NCBI RefSeq assembly: GCF_015832195.1
Contig: NC_052016.1
Coordinates: 26,929,129-26,993,128, forward strand
DNA: 64,000 nucleotides
Direction of reading: 5' to 3'
Source: Motacilla alba alba
Taxonomy: Eukaryota > Chordata > Aves > Passeriformes > Motacillidae
The position numbers were made by a program, and so were the translations under genes. Shown piece after piece: positions 1-12,085 of this stretch. Each line of letters opens with the position of its first letter. Within the stretch, counting starts at the first letter, position 1. A model generated the notes under the pieces. That model had not been told where the DNA came from, did not search any database, and saw nothing but the letters and a program-made list of their open reading frames with translations.

Positions 1-3000
1 ACAAAGCAATTAAGTGAATCAGTCAAAATCTTGGGGTATTTTGGAGAGATTCTGTCATTTGCCAAAAAAAAGAACATAATTTTTAATCTATCTTAAATGG
101 CTCGTCCTGCCTGTTCACATGGAGAGAGAAAAGAAAGTAACCCACTCATATATCTATTCATATATCTAATTATTTCATATGAATATATATACATGTTCAT
201 AACTAGTCTTTTTATACAAAGAGGCTTCACTGTTGACAGTAAATGTTTTGTAATATAAATTAAATTCCTATAGTTACAAGGAGAAATTTTAGCAAATTTA
301 GTCCAGTTGGATTTGGGATAGATGTTATGAAGTTTAGAAATTTTGACATCATAAATAAGTGATCCTTTGTCCAAGTGTCTGCTGCCTCTGTTTCTCAGTA
401 GCCCAGACAGCTGGAGAAACACAGCATTTGCCTTCACATGTCAGTCAGTCTTTGGATGGAAAAAACAGACATTTTGACATTGTATCCAGCAGAGGGATGC
501 ACCTCACACAGGTTTTGTTTGATAGGAATACATTTATTTTATGTTGGATTGCTTGATGTTAGCTTGCTGTAATTTTTTGCCTCACTCATGTGCTCCTGTT
601 GCTACTCCCCTGGGTTCCTTCAAGGACCAAGACTACACTTTAGCATTTCCTCAATCTGTTTATTTCAGTCTCATTAAAATCCAATGTTTACTTATTTCAA
701 AAGCTGAAGATTTGCAGATTTGAGGCGTTTGATTCAGATTGCCAAACAAGCCAGATGCCGCAGACAGAAACATCTCTTTACTCTGTCCCTGAGCAACAGC
801 AGGAGAGGACCTTAGAAGACATTTATGTGCCCTCAGCCTTTGATGAATTTTTGGATATTTCATTTCCCTGCACCGTGTGATGTAAACTAGGTGATCCAGA
901 CAACACAACTAAGGCTTGCAAAAATAGTAACCTGAAAATTTGTCCTTTAGAACTATGCACAGTAGGAACCAGAGGGGTCCAAAACTATTTTTGACTTCTC
1001 TGTAGAATTTTATTTTTTCAAGTAAATGCTATGTGGTGGGCTAAGAGATGAGCCCATTTACACAGAGCGGTGTTTCAATGCACCATGGGCAAAGCAGCAC
1101 ATCAGCAGGTATATTTTGGCAAGGGCCAGCGTAGAGGGCTGCTGAGTATTGTGGGGCTAATCCTACCTCTGCTTGACTTTGTTAGTAAATGCCCACCTTC
1201 CCTCTATATTTTCTGCCTCTAAATCTTCACTGAGAAGCTGGAAGATCGACAGGTCTCTGGCTGAGATAGAACCCATTGATAATTTCCTGTGTGCGAACCA
1301 CAGGTACCATGTTTTCAGTGTACTGGAGGTGACAGCCTGATATTAAACCACACAAAGAAATTAGTGAATCTAAAGCTTAGTGTATAGCTGATTCAGGCTG
1401 GTCCAATTTTGAGCAATTTTCTTAGCAAGCAGCAATGTTTATCCTCCATAGCAGCCATTCACTTATTCCCATTACGACAACATGGGGTTATGAAGTTAAA
1501 TGCAGTGATGTGACAGAAGCCAATTACCCACTGTATGCTTGGATACATGGGTATTGGTGAATTCATGCCATCCATCTCAACAGTGATTCTGTCCACTGAT
1601 AAATAACTAGGGAAAAAATTTACAAAAGGCCTAGAGGGAATCCCTGTGTAATGAGACCTGTTTTGAAGTGATTTGATTGCCAATAGCCAACTGGGAGTGT
1701 AGGTTTTGGGGCTTTTTTGATTATTCTTGTTATCATCTTAGACAACATGCAGCTCTTTTTTTATCTCTGACTTTCCTTTTTATATAGATTAATATGCAGC
1801 TTTTTTTGTATTGCCTTATAGTTAAACATTTATAAACAATTGAAGATTTTGAACTAAGGAGAAAGCTTTATGCAAAAATAAAAGAAGTTGCAGTAGGCTG
1901 GGAAAAATAGGTTTTAAAGCTTCAACTTAAAACATGGTGGGAGTAGATGTCCCACATCTGTAATTGTGAGTCTAATTATGCTTTTGTTAGAGATACTGAA
2001 ATTGGATACTATGCCAAAATAGCAGACTAGGCAGGGGGAAGAGTCTGTATTTTATCTTTAGAAGTCGCTGTAATAAAGTCCCAAGGACATCCAAAGTTCA
2101 AGAAATATCTGTCAAAAAGCTTTGTATTAGAAACTGTCTACAGAATTTATAATTTTTGCTCTTTCACTCCATTTTTTTAATCCTTTACCAAGTTTGAACC
2201 AGTACCTTCTGATTTCATGATTTTGTCATTAGTTGTGTTTTAGAAACCTATGTGTTGGCAGTAGTGTGCCTCAAAATGTAGTATCCCAGAGGAAGCAAGC
2301 ATTTATCCTGTATTACATTGCATCATATTACAACGTAACACAGCTTGAATCATACACTCCAAATCTGTGCCCCAGGGGTGAAGTGTGATTACCCAAATAA
2401 GCATAGTAAGAAAATAAGGATACTTTAGAAAGTAAGAATTAACTGCCATCTTGGGAGAGAACTGATTTTCCCATCATGCACTCCAGTGCAGAAGCAAGGA
2501 AAATAAAACACTGCTGACTGCTGGTGTGATGTAGTGTGCTCTGGATGTCAGTGCAGCTGGGATATGTGGAGTTATGCTGAGAAGGGCAAAAAATCCAGAT
2601 AGGGATCCCTATTTTCAAAGCTTTCTATCTTGATGTTGAACTCAGTCACTACCAATAAGCTTGTGCAAGAGTCAGAAGGAGAGCAGGGTGTGCTGCTGCA
2701 TGGTTTCATCCTACTCAAGAAGTAAGTATCCATTACAGCGATGCTGAACTCCTATTGTAATGAAAGGAATGATTGCCTAAGGTTTGGGATAAAAATTTGT
2801 GATTCTGGAGTTATGAATTCTATTGTTTCCTCTGTCTCAATGCTGATGCTTGATTTTAAGCAAGTTTCTCACATCATCAATTCGCTTTTGTTCAAGGCAG
2901 GTAACGGTAGATTCCCGCTTCCCTTGGAAAAAAAATAAATTGTGTCAGAGTTTATGAGAAATTTTAGAAACTAGAGGGGTAGGCAGAGGACTGAAATCTA

Positions 3001-4802
3001 TTTGTGGAAGTCCTGAGAGGTGTTGGCCTTTAATTTCAGTTACATGGTGCTGCTAGCCTGGAATATCCCTGGGTTTTGTTTTTCTCTCTGCCTCAGACAC
3101 GCTCCCAGAAGAGGCTCGGATCATGATTTTACTGCAGGAAGTCCTGCAGTGGCAGCAAAGGAGGATTAATGGAAAGTTGCTGGGGGAGGGCAAGCTCATT
3201 TGTGTGAGCTCCTGATAGACATCCCTATTGCTGAGAAGTTCCTCAGAGCATCTCAGCAGACAACACAGTGTTTGTTTCAAGCCAGACTTGACTTGTTTGA
3301 CATTGCACTGGCAAGAGAATATGAAGCTGAGTATTTCCCACTACAATATGGCCTGAGTGTTCCTCCAGCTGTTTTTTTTTTTTAAAAAAGTTGATACAGT
3401 GTTCCTTCAGTGCTTTTCTATCCCAATGGAAAATATTTCTCAAAATCTCTGTGTGTGCCTGCCAAAAGTGAAAGGCAACTGTTTTTTAGGCAGCAGTTAG
3501 CAACCAGACAACCCCGAATGTCACCACCCTCAGTGAGAAGACATTTATCTGCCATTTGCACAAGGACATGTAGAGGAAACTCCTGATGTTTTGAAGAGTG
3601 CCTTGGGAACACTCATCACCAAGGCTCAGAACAAAATTCTTGTTGATTGTGCACAGAAGTATATGGCAGTAAGGAAAATTTGTCTTTCTCAAGTTTTCCT
3701 GAAAAGTACTCAGAGGAACATTCTCTCAGAATAGGCTGTCCTTCTCCTGACTTCCTGAACTGCATGAATCACAGGTAAATCCACCTAAAGGTTAGAAAAT
3801 GTTAAACCAACAGATTTTCCACAATTTTATTAGTGCTGTCTATAAAAAAATGGATGAAAAATAGTCCTGCTAGAAAGAATGTCTGTGTAGAGAATGGCCA
3901 TCAAACATCAACCATTCCTTAGCTATAAGCATTTGCAAAACAGGTAGATAACATGAAAAGGAGATTGTTGCTGGATAACCTTGAATAACCTGATTTTATA
4001 CCTCACTTGGCTTAGACTGCAGTAATAAGGTGATTTACTTATTTGTTAGAAAAATAAGAATGTCTCTTTATTGTTTTAGGTATGCCAGTGGGATTAACCA
4101 AGCAATAAATAAATAAAATGAAATTCTGTGCCAGTAGTATTAAATTCCATTCCAGCTGTCCAGCTGGCCTCTTCTTGCCATCCTTATCCAATGTGCACAC
4201 ACTTTCTTTAGTAGAAACACCTCAGACTGCTCTTAGTTCTGAGACAAACTTTGTAAGGAGAAATATGAGCTTTCAGAGCACCAACATGTATTATTATGAG
4301 GAAAGAGAGAAAACAAAAGCATGGCTTACAAAGAAGGCAGGAGAATTTCATTATTTTCCATAATTTCTGCTTCAGACTTGGAGAAAGGCTGGAGTACATG
4401 GTAGCTTATTTGGTTTTGTTAATTATATCAAATTTGCTATTTGATCACACTCAAAAACTCATCAAATCCAGGCTATTTTGAAGTATGTGTTAGAGTGCTT
4501 TTTGCAGGGAACTTCCTTTCAGTCATCCCTTCCTACCTGGAAAAAAGAAAGACACTTCACTTTTCAGGTCCCTGATGGATGGGCTTGCTGGAACACAGTA
4601 TTTCTTTAAGAGCTGTTATCATATTGGGATTTTACAATACAAAACTTCCATAATTGCTGGTTGAGAAGGAACAAGGCAGTACTCCAGAGAACATTGCTGG
4701 CAGGTATTATTTAATATTAGTATTGTATCATCCCCAGGCAAAATTGGAACCTCAAGGCACTGTGCAACTGTAATATATGGTATAGATGGTTATATGGAAC
4801 TG

Positions 4803-4804
<2 letters not shown>
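1..4804. other. Unique AT-rich non-coding sequence
   Basis: No gene is recognised in this stretch. All six frames are broken by frequent stops, and the open frames present (up to about 114 codons, on both strands) show no domain and overlap each other in the manner of chance frames. There is a plausible splice donor (GTAAGTAT) at 2722, but no convincing exon body is attached to it. A near-duplicate phrase, AACTGTAATATAT, occurs shortly before and at the start of the AT microsatellite that ends this stretch. No repeat family is recognised. Confidence 0.6.

Positions 4805-4865
<61 letters not shown>
4805..4865. repeat. (AT)n dinucleotide microsatellite
   Basis: An uninterrupted run of alternating A and T of about 61 bases (roughly 30 units), flanked by AACTGTA on the left and ACAGG on the right. 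It is perfectly self-complementary, so it can extrude as a cruciform and is expected to vary in length between individuals. Confidence 0.98.
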
Positions 4866-4866
<1 letters not shown>

Positions 4867-5500
4867 CAGGTATATATGGCTTAGGTGCTTAAGCTGAGCA
4901 GATCAGAAAGTCAAAGACGAGTGCCTCAGTTCCCTTTCCATTGCAGCTGGACGTGTCCAATGAAGGATCTGTAGGTCCCTCTTAGCAGCTGCGTAGTGAC
5001 AGCAGGAAAGACTCAGCAGATGGGTGTCAGCCCTTCCTGGTGAGAGAGAAGGCAGAGAGGCACCCTGGTGGTGCCTAGATGCTTGGGAGACATGCCACAT
5101 AATTACCCATGGAAATCAAAGTGCAGGAAATGCATCTTCTCCTAAAACAAGTAATTAAGAACAAAGACGAGCAAATAAATTAAAGCAAAACACTGTGTAC
5201 CAGGCTTTTGTGCAACTCAGTGGTAGTAGAAAACTTAGCAGGTATACCAGGCTACATTCGTTCAAATTATTGTGTTCTGCTTGCCAGGAGACAACCCTAA
5301 TACAAGGTGACAAACACAGCAGGCTGAAGGAGGGAGCTTGCCACTGGTTCATGGCAAAGGGCATTTCTGGCCTCTTGGAAAAAGATGATTCCTCTGTAGC
5401 CATTCTCAAAACCTTCCAGTAGCACAATGCTTCTCCTTTGTTAGCCAAAATAAAGGCTTAAGGGGACAGCAGCACGCCAGTGTCTTCCCAGCCGCTCAGT

Positions 5501-5548
5501 CTCAGTCACCTGAAAAAGTCACCTCTCAACCTCAGTCACCTGAGAAAG
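5501..5548. repeat. 30-bp tandem duplication, two copies
   Basis: The phrase CTCAGTCACCTGAAAAAG begins at 5501 and recurs as CTCAGTCACCTGAGAAAG at 5531, giving a period of 30 bases with one mismatch over the shared 18 bases. The intervening spacer is CACCTCTCAAC-like, suggesting a local slippage or minisatellite seed and not a gene feature. Confidence 0.85.
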
Positions 5549-6540
5549 GTTCTGTCAATAGGATTATTTTTCTGCCAGGTATAATGGATTTAGCTGAACC
5601 ATATGCAATTTATTTGGCTGGTAATCTCCCACCTGACATTTATTTATACAATTGAAATTTAAACCTCAGGTGCCATGCCCGCTTCCTTTCTTTACTGAGA
5701 CTCCCTGGTGTAGCCATGGTACTCATGGCAGAGATGTGTGAGGAAAACACCAGAAAGAAGCACCAGCACAGTTGTTAAGCACATGGTGGGCTGCCATACA
5801 GTGGGGAAAGAGTGAAGTCAGTCTCAAAAGGTACAAAATAGGTGGGAGAGCTGAGGAGGAATTGCTATCTTACACTGCCTTTATTCTATACAACCACCTT
5901 ATATAACCACGTTACTGGATTTATTCCATGTTTATATAAATGAAGGTAATACCAGGTTTAGGTGCAACTAAGGGCATCTGATTGTGTCCAGCTCTACTCA
6001 AAAGGCATTGCAATGTTGAAAGCCCAGTCTTCAAATAAAGCCCATACATACTGTCAGATCTAGCAATGAATTTTAAGAAGAGCTACTTTAATGCTTTTGA
6101 GCTGGAAACTTTGGAGATGCTGTTTCTTTGTCTAGTACTTTTATTATTATGCTAGCTAGTAAAGAGTTACCTAGTAATAAAAAGAGATTAGAGGTTAAAT
6201 GGGATAGCTCTAAAATCAGAAACTATTGTGATGTATAATTAAGTTGAAAAGGCCGCAAAGGAAGAGTTTCTAATTTTAACATAAAATACACAGCTTCAGT
6301 TATTAAAAAAAGAAAAAAAAACTTGGCAAACTTTACAAAAAGCAATTGAAGAAACCATATAAGACTCATAACGAATATGTATCAATTTTCAGAAGTCATA
6401 AAGATTGATTTTTTTTAACGGACTAGCTAAAAGCCTGGTATACTTTGCATTTTTTTTAATGTTCCAAGAACTCTTTAACTTTTCAGTGCAAAAATTTTTT
6501 TCCTAGTTTTTACTCAGCATGGGGAAGTAAGTGCTACCTT

Positions 6541-6790
6541 TGTGTAATTGTAGATTTAATCACTGATCATCTCAACACCCAAATCCATACTGCCTAATAC
6601 TGATGCAGATAATTCTCACAAATGCATCACAGCTGTGTGCATGAGTAAAGACAGTCATGATTGCTTTAATTAGGTCTTCTTTCACAAGAGAATAATACAA
6701 CTGTTCACATGACATGTAAAATTTTCAGTGTGTACTGACATTAAAGATATCAATGAAGCAAAACTATGATTGTTCTGAACCACTTATTGT
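6541..6790. promoter_or_regulatory. Candidate conserved non-coding element
   Basis: This stretch has the texture of vertebrate conserved non-coding elements: balanced mixed-sequence words, homeodomain-type cores (GATTTAATCACTGATC, CTTTAATTAGG), an E-box-like CAGCTG inside ATCACAGCTGTGTG, a TGACATTAAAGATATC segment and very few homopolymers. Nothing shows function directly. The call is inference from sequence texture only, and an alignment to chicken would decide it. Confidence 0.25.
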
Positions 6791-8997
6791 CAGAGGCTGG
6801 GAAGAAAAAGTTTGAAGTTTCAGTGCAGTATGAAACTTGCTATCTGTTTCTCTGTTAAGACACTGGTTTTAATTCTTATATTGCTCTAGAATTTTTCCAT
6901 GCACCGTTGGAGAGATGAAGAGAAATAAAAAAATTAGGTTTTTGTAAAGTATGGCTTCAGTTAAACTGCAGCAAGGTAGAAACAACTGTAGCAATATGGT
7001 GTGCATCATTAAAAGTACAGTAATCAGCACTTGCTGCTCTAGACTTGAAAGATTTTTTTTTTCGCCTTAAAACACAGTGACAAATTTAACTACTGTAGAG
7101 GTGAATATCAACTTAGTGATTAGAGTATTTTCAGTCATGGTGCCTAGTTTTACAAGATTTTGCATACCTTGTATCAGGTGTACACAGTAAATGTTCTATG
7201 TCTAGTAAGAGTAAGTGCAGAATTCTCCTGGAAGAACAGAAGAGTGGCTGTGTGAGTTGTTCTGGATCCTGTCACTGTCAGTGATTAACTGGATATCTAG
7301 GAAAAAATTGGAAACTGGCACAAACCTGTTGCAGTAACTTCCTGGTATACATTCACAGGTAACAGCTATCCCCAGGCCAGGTACCACCGTGCAGAGGTAC
7401 TCACTTCAGTACTGAATAGCACTTGTTGGATTTTTGTTCCACGAATTTGTTTAACTGCTGTTTTGAAATCATGTGAACTTTTTTAAGAATGCACAATATC
7501 CTGTGACAATGATGTCTATTCTCCATGGATATATAGTTCTGTTTGGGATTTGCTTCCCTGAACTTAAGCATGGTGTGCCAAATGGTTAACAACTCTGAAT
7601 TTCACACACCCTGCCACTGAAAAATCATTCAGTATTTTTAATGTTAAAGCATAGCAATTATTTCTGAGCAAGTCCCAGTTAGCCTTCAGTTACCTGTGTA
7701 CTGAAGAAGTTTGAGGTGAGATCTCTCAGAAACAGATATATGAAAACATAATCAATGCTTTAACAAAGAGGCAGACAGAGCACTTTCTACCACAGATAAT
7801 GGTGTTCCCCTTGCTTACAGTTTGTTTTGCAACTTTTCATGCAGTGGTTTTGAAGACTCTGTTGATTAAATTTTTCTCAGTCCAGACAACATCTGTGTTG
7901 TTTCACAAGTGTAACAGAGTCCCAGTTCGACCCAGCATAATTTTAATTTCCTGAACTTGTCTATAACTGTGTTCTGTTAAGCAGCTGCTATGTTTCATCA
8001 CAGTAATAGGTGATGTTAATCCTGTGTAACATGAGAGATACAGAGCACTGAAAAGAAAATATTATTATGCTTTTCAGGAAAACGATAGGCAAGAGTGGAT
8101 TATCAACACAGATGCAGTTGTGAGGTGAAACAGAGATTGCAGGCTTGTCTAAAGTTACCAGACACCATCCTCTGAAGAGGACATCAATAACTCACATTTG
8201 GCTCAGGTGAAAACTCTCAGTGGTGGCTTTACTAAGTCACTGGAACTGAAGCATTGGACAGCTAGTCCCAAGGTCCATGTCACAAGACAAGAGAGACCAT
8301 GTCACTCCCTCTCCCCCTTCCTTCTCTTTTTTTTGCCTTCATGCTAAGAAAGAAACTTGTCTCCATTCATGGTTCTCCAGCGGTGTGGTGATGCTTTATT
8401 GACAGAGCATCAAAACAATATATCATTTTTCAGCTCACATTGGCATTCCCAGTATATAAAAGCAAGAACACAGTAAAAAAAAAAAAACTAGTTCAATTAG
8501 TGCCTAGGTGACTTTAGTTTATATGCCCAACATGAACTGTGAGTGACAGATTAAAAGTTCAGTGCAGGTACTGATCTTAGCAACATTCCAGCAATAACCC
8601 TTTTCCATGATTTACTTGTTCCTGAGCATTTTCTCCACTCTATTAATTTAGACAAAAAACCATTCTCTTTCTGTTGTTGCTGGATACATCATCCACCTTA
8701 AATTCCTTGGTTATGCCTATGACTGATGATCAATGCAGAAGACTGATCCTATTTATAGATGAATCTCTTCAGTCCAAACACATGCATTATTCTAGGCTGA
8801 TAGAAACCCAGTAGAAACTTCTCCCCTGCAGAGTCCCTCTTGTGTATCATCAGTCAGCAGCTGTTCTAAATCTGCTCCTTCTTCTCTAAGCATTTTTATT
8901 ATTTTTCTTTCTGCAGTAAGCAGCAAGTTCAGAAGTATTGTGTTTCAGCAAGTTGCTTAAAATCTGTCCCCTAAATAGTCATAGACCTGTATTTATA

Positions 8998-8998
<1 letters not shown>

Positions 8999-9030
<32 letters not shown>

Positions 9031-9032
9031 TT
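8999..9032. repeat. Compound TA/TG microsatellite
   Basis: A run of TATATGTATG, then (TG)n, then (TA)n, ending in ATTAATG. It totals about 34 bases of alternating purine and pyrimidine, the kind of tract that can adopt Z-DNA. It is short and compound. Confidence 0.93.
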
Positions 9033-9409
9033 AATGAACAAAGATTGGAGTAGCCTCAGGGACAGTGTTATTTTCCACCAACTGAAAAGGAGGCATGGAT
9101 AAGAGTGTCTTTGATGCCTGGCAGTTCTGGACATGGTACATTATTCCTCTTGACCATTCCATCTTTTTTTCCCTATGTTTGCTTACCTGTCAGTCTTCAT
9201 CTGCTGGGAGATTGCTGAAGAAGTGGACTGTAAACAGTCTCACCAAAATGCAAACATTTATGCACTTAAATTTCTCTCCCTAATGCTTGAAATCCACTCG
9301 TGTTATTGAAAGACTCTGGAGGGCAATGGAATCTCCTGTGGTCACAGATATTTGGTGCCAGCTGAGTAATGCAGTGTCTCAGGAACATGTTCTCCATTCC
9401 TATCTCCTC

Positions 9410-9640
9410 CGGGTTTACAATTCAGCAATACTAATTGTTCAATTAACAATATAAATGAGCTGACAGCCTCTATTAGAACAGTTGGCAGAGTTCACATATT
9501 CATTATGTGTTTTAATCTCCTAATTAACCAAAGATTTTATTTTATTAAGGTATGGAAGTATTGCTTACTGACCATTTGCACCACTAATTACTGCATGCAG
9601 AGAATAAATTTATTCTTCCTATAAATGTAAAAATTATATC
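9410..9640. promoter_or_regulatory. Candidate conserved non-coding element (homeodomain-rich)
   Basis: The segment is packed with TAATT/ATTA cores, including CTAATTGTTCAATTAACAAT, CTCCTAATTAACCAAAG and CACTAATTACTGCATGCAG, without decaying into simple sequence. Such clustering of homeodomain cores in a gene desert is typical of developmental enhancers. This is inference from composition and motif density, and no promoter or exon signal accompanies it. Confidence 0.3.
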
Positions 9641-10032
9641 TTTCCCCCCACATTTATTTGTCTAAGACAGCCTAAGATCACTATACAGAAAAGGATTAAG
9701 CCTTCATTACTTTATTGCAGACGTGATGGCTGACCTCAAGTGAAAAATACTAGAAGAATAGGTAGAAAAAAAAATATCAGAAGGGACATACTGGCTTTTA
9801 TCATTCCTACAGATTCAGGTTGGTTTGTCCTTCAGCAGCTATCATACATTGTTTGCCGTGAGACTTGCAGTTAATCAAAGAAGGTTTTCTCTGTATTGGT
9901 GTGCCTGTGACTCTGGGAAAAGCTCTATCTCTGGATGGAAGAACTTCTGTTTGGCAAGTCACCTGCCACAGATGCTTACTGGTGCACAGTAAGATCTGCA
10001 AAGAGATGCAAAGTAAGAAAGAGGGGAATGGT

Positions 10033-10091
10033 AAAAAACATTTTTTTTATGTTTTTGTGAAAAAAAACATTTTTTTTTTTATGTTTTTGTC
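10033..10091. repeat. Imperfect tandem duplication with A/T runs
   Basis: Two adjacent copies of a unit of about 28-32 bases with the form A(6-8)-CAT(8-11)-ATGTTTTTGT. Each unit is itself nearly palindromic (AAAAACAT against ATGTTTTT), so each could fold into a small hairpin. The copies differ only in the lengths of the A and T runs, which suggests a recent duplication with slippage. Confidence 0.85.
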
Positions 10092-11548
10092 CACTGTGAG
10101 GACAGAAAGAAACCAGAAAGAAACCTCTTTTTTACCCTTATCTCTGTTTTTCTGCCTGGAAGGGAATGTGAGAGGGAAGTTAAAAAATACATAGAAATTG
10201 CCTATAAGCAAGTTTCCCGAGTTTATTCTCTAAGGCCCTGTCATGTTATTGGCAACAGAGAGAATAATCTACAGTCTCGGAAAAACACAGTTACAGTTTT
10301 GAAGTTTTTATTGTTGTTTTTCTTAAATTTGCAGTAATAACCATGACAGTATCAGTGTGGTCAGGGTATAATGAGAAGGGATATTTCTTCCTCTGTGCTA
10401 TAAAATATTAATTTTTTTGAACTCTGTGCTAATAAATATAAATTAATAATACTGTAGAAATCAACTGTCAGTCTAGCTTGTGTTCTGACAAGATAAAGGG
10501 ACTTCAAATGCCATTTTTGTCCCATCTGAGCATACTTGAGTGGTATCTTTATATTTAAATATTCAGGAGAGTCTAGGCTTTTTGAGTGCTGTAAAAACAT
10601 GTATTTTGCAAGTTTAAATTCCTGGGCAATGGATTTTAAAAGCTACCTTGGGACTTCTGAATGCCGTTTCTCAAGGGCAGTAGGGGAAGTCATGAGAATG
10701 AAAAATTGCCTAGATTCTGATGGAAATGAGAGTGCTTATTCCGCTTAGGACTTTGCATAATATTTGGTTAAGGTGGCCTTGCAAAGGTTAATCTTCCTCC
10801 AACAAAAAAGAGAAGAAGGTTGTCCTCCAACCCTTTCACCTAATATCTATTTAAAAGTGTAGTGACTTTCCACCTACAGTAACAAGTACAAGTAGAGCGT
10901 GTACTCAGTGGAAATAGTTTACAGTAATGTTTCTGCAGTGCAAGAAGTGCATCCTGCCATTTCTATTCTCCTGTTGTTTCTGCCACCCTACCATCATCAG
11001 CTTCCTAGAAGACTGCAGCCTTTCCTTTTGGATTTGGACCTTAGTGCACTTACCTCTGCTTCTGTCATTTTAATGCTAAATGTTTGCCCTGCACTTCAAA
11101 AAGGGCCATAATTTTAGATCATTTGGAAATCATAGCAAATGAGGAATGCAGCTATTTATTATGGGAAATATTTTGCATGGGCAAATGTGATCCCTGTGCT
11201 CTGGAAACTGTGGGCACTTTGAGCTGGAATTGGAGCTGCTAGCTCTGAAATGAGACTTGATACATTGGAAAATTTCTCCTATGGGCCATGCTGTAGAAGC
11301 TATAATCATTAAACTAGAGCTTTCTCATTGTGTAAGAGCAAACTGAAATTGCTTCCTGGCCTGTGATGAAAAGTTGCCTTTCTGTGGTGAATTTTCAGGC
11401 TGATTTAGAAGCCAACTATTTGAAGAATATTTGGAGAAAGCTGAGAATAAATTTCTTACAGGAAACATGGGATAGAAATCTGTACATTTTTGGACTCCCA
11501 CTGAAATGATTGGATTAATGGTGCTGGAATTTGTTTTATTGTATAAAT

Positions 11549-12085
11549 TCATAGAATTATGGAATATTTTAGGTTGGAAAAATCTTTTAAGATCATCAAG
11601 TCCAACTGTAAACATACCACTGCCAAGCCCACCCCTCCACCCTGTCCCCTTCTGCAATACATGTGTAGCTTTTAGAGACCTGCAGCAATGGTGACACAAG
11701 TGTCTCCCCAGGCAGCCTGTTCCAATGCCTGACAGCTCTTTTGGTGAAGAAATGTTTGTTAATATTCAATCTAAACATACCCTGGCACAACCTTAAGCTG
11801 TTTCTTCTCATCCTGTCATTTGCTACCTGGGAGAAGAGACCAACCCTCACCAGGCACCTCCTTTCAGGAGAGTTGCAGAGAGAAATAAGGTCTCCCTGAG
11901 ACATCTTTCTCCTCCTGGCTAAACACCCCCAGCTCCCTCAACTGCCTCTCATAGGACCTGTGCTCCAGAACCTTCACCAGCTCCACTGTGCTTCTCTGGA
12001 CATGCTGCAGCACTTCCATTTCTTTCTTGTAGAAACGAGCCCAATACAGAACAGTCTTTGAAGGTGCTATAGAAGCCTGGAGCCA
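11549..12085 (-). mobile_element. CR1: CR1 LINE 3' fragment, minus strand
   Basis: Read on the plus strand, the element begins with TCATAGAATTATGGAAT, the reverse complement of the 8-bp tail repeats (ATTCTATG) that end CR1 elements. It continues with GGTTGGAAAAATCTTTTAAGATCATCAAGTCCAAC and then the avian CR1 phrases CCCAGGCAGCCTGTTCCAATGCCTGACA, GTGAAGAAATGTTTGTTAATATTCAATCTAAAC and GTGCTCCAGAACCTTCACCAGCTC. It is therefore a 5'-truncated copy of about 540 bp in antisense orientation, as usual for CR1. Divergence from the remembered consensus is moderate. No target duplication is expected, because CR1 rarely leaves a clean one. Confidence 0.95.
11640..12075 (-). pseudogene. Frameshifted remnant of the CR1 ORF2 C-terminal region
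   Basis: Translated on the minus strand, the upstream part reads EMEVLQHVQRSTVELVK and HRSYERQLRELGVFSQEEK, which match the typical CR1 ORF2 end after the reverse transcriptase domain. The continuation, GDLISLCNS and then HFFTKRAVRHWNRLPGE, lies in another frame. The frame changes near 11895, where the family normally reads continuously through RGDLI. Downstream of LPGE the similarity fades into the short 3' untranslated part. The copy is dead and encodes only the last part of the polyprotein. Confidence 0.85.

Larger units (their letters stand above)
4866..8998. other. Unique AT-rich non-coding sequence with a conserved-looking block near 6.6 kb
   Basis: No coding or RNA gene is recognised. 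The segment contains a 30-bp tandem duplication (listed separately). The stretch at 6541-6790 is unlike a decayed repeat: it has few homopolymers, many intact transcription-factor-like words (TTAATCACTGATCATC, TGCATCACAGCTGTG, GCTTTAATTAGG) and no CpG. The remainder is AT-rich with many short A or T runs. Confidence 0.5.
9033..11548. other. Unique non-coding sequence with one conserved-looking block
   Basis: No gene recognised. The most structured part is 9410-9640 (listed separately), followed by an imperfect tandem duplication near 10.03-10.09 kb. The open frame over 9865-10194 (109 codons) has a tail created by the poly-T runs of that duplication (repeated Phe and Lys), so it is not credible as a gene. 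Confidence 0.5.
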
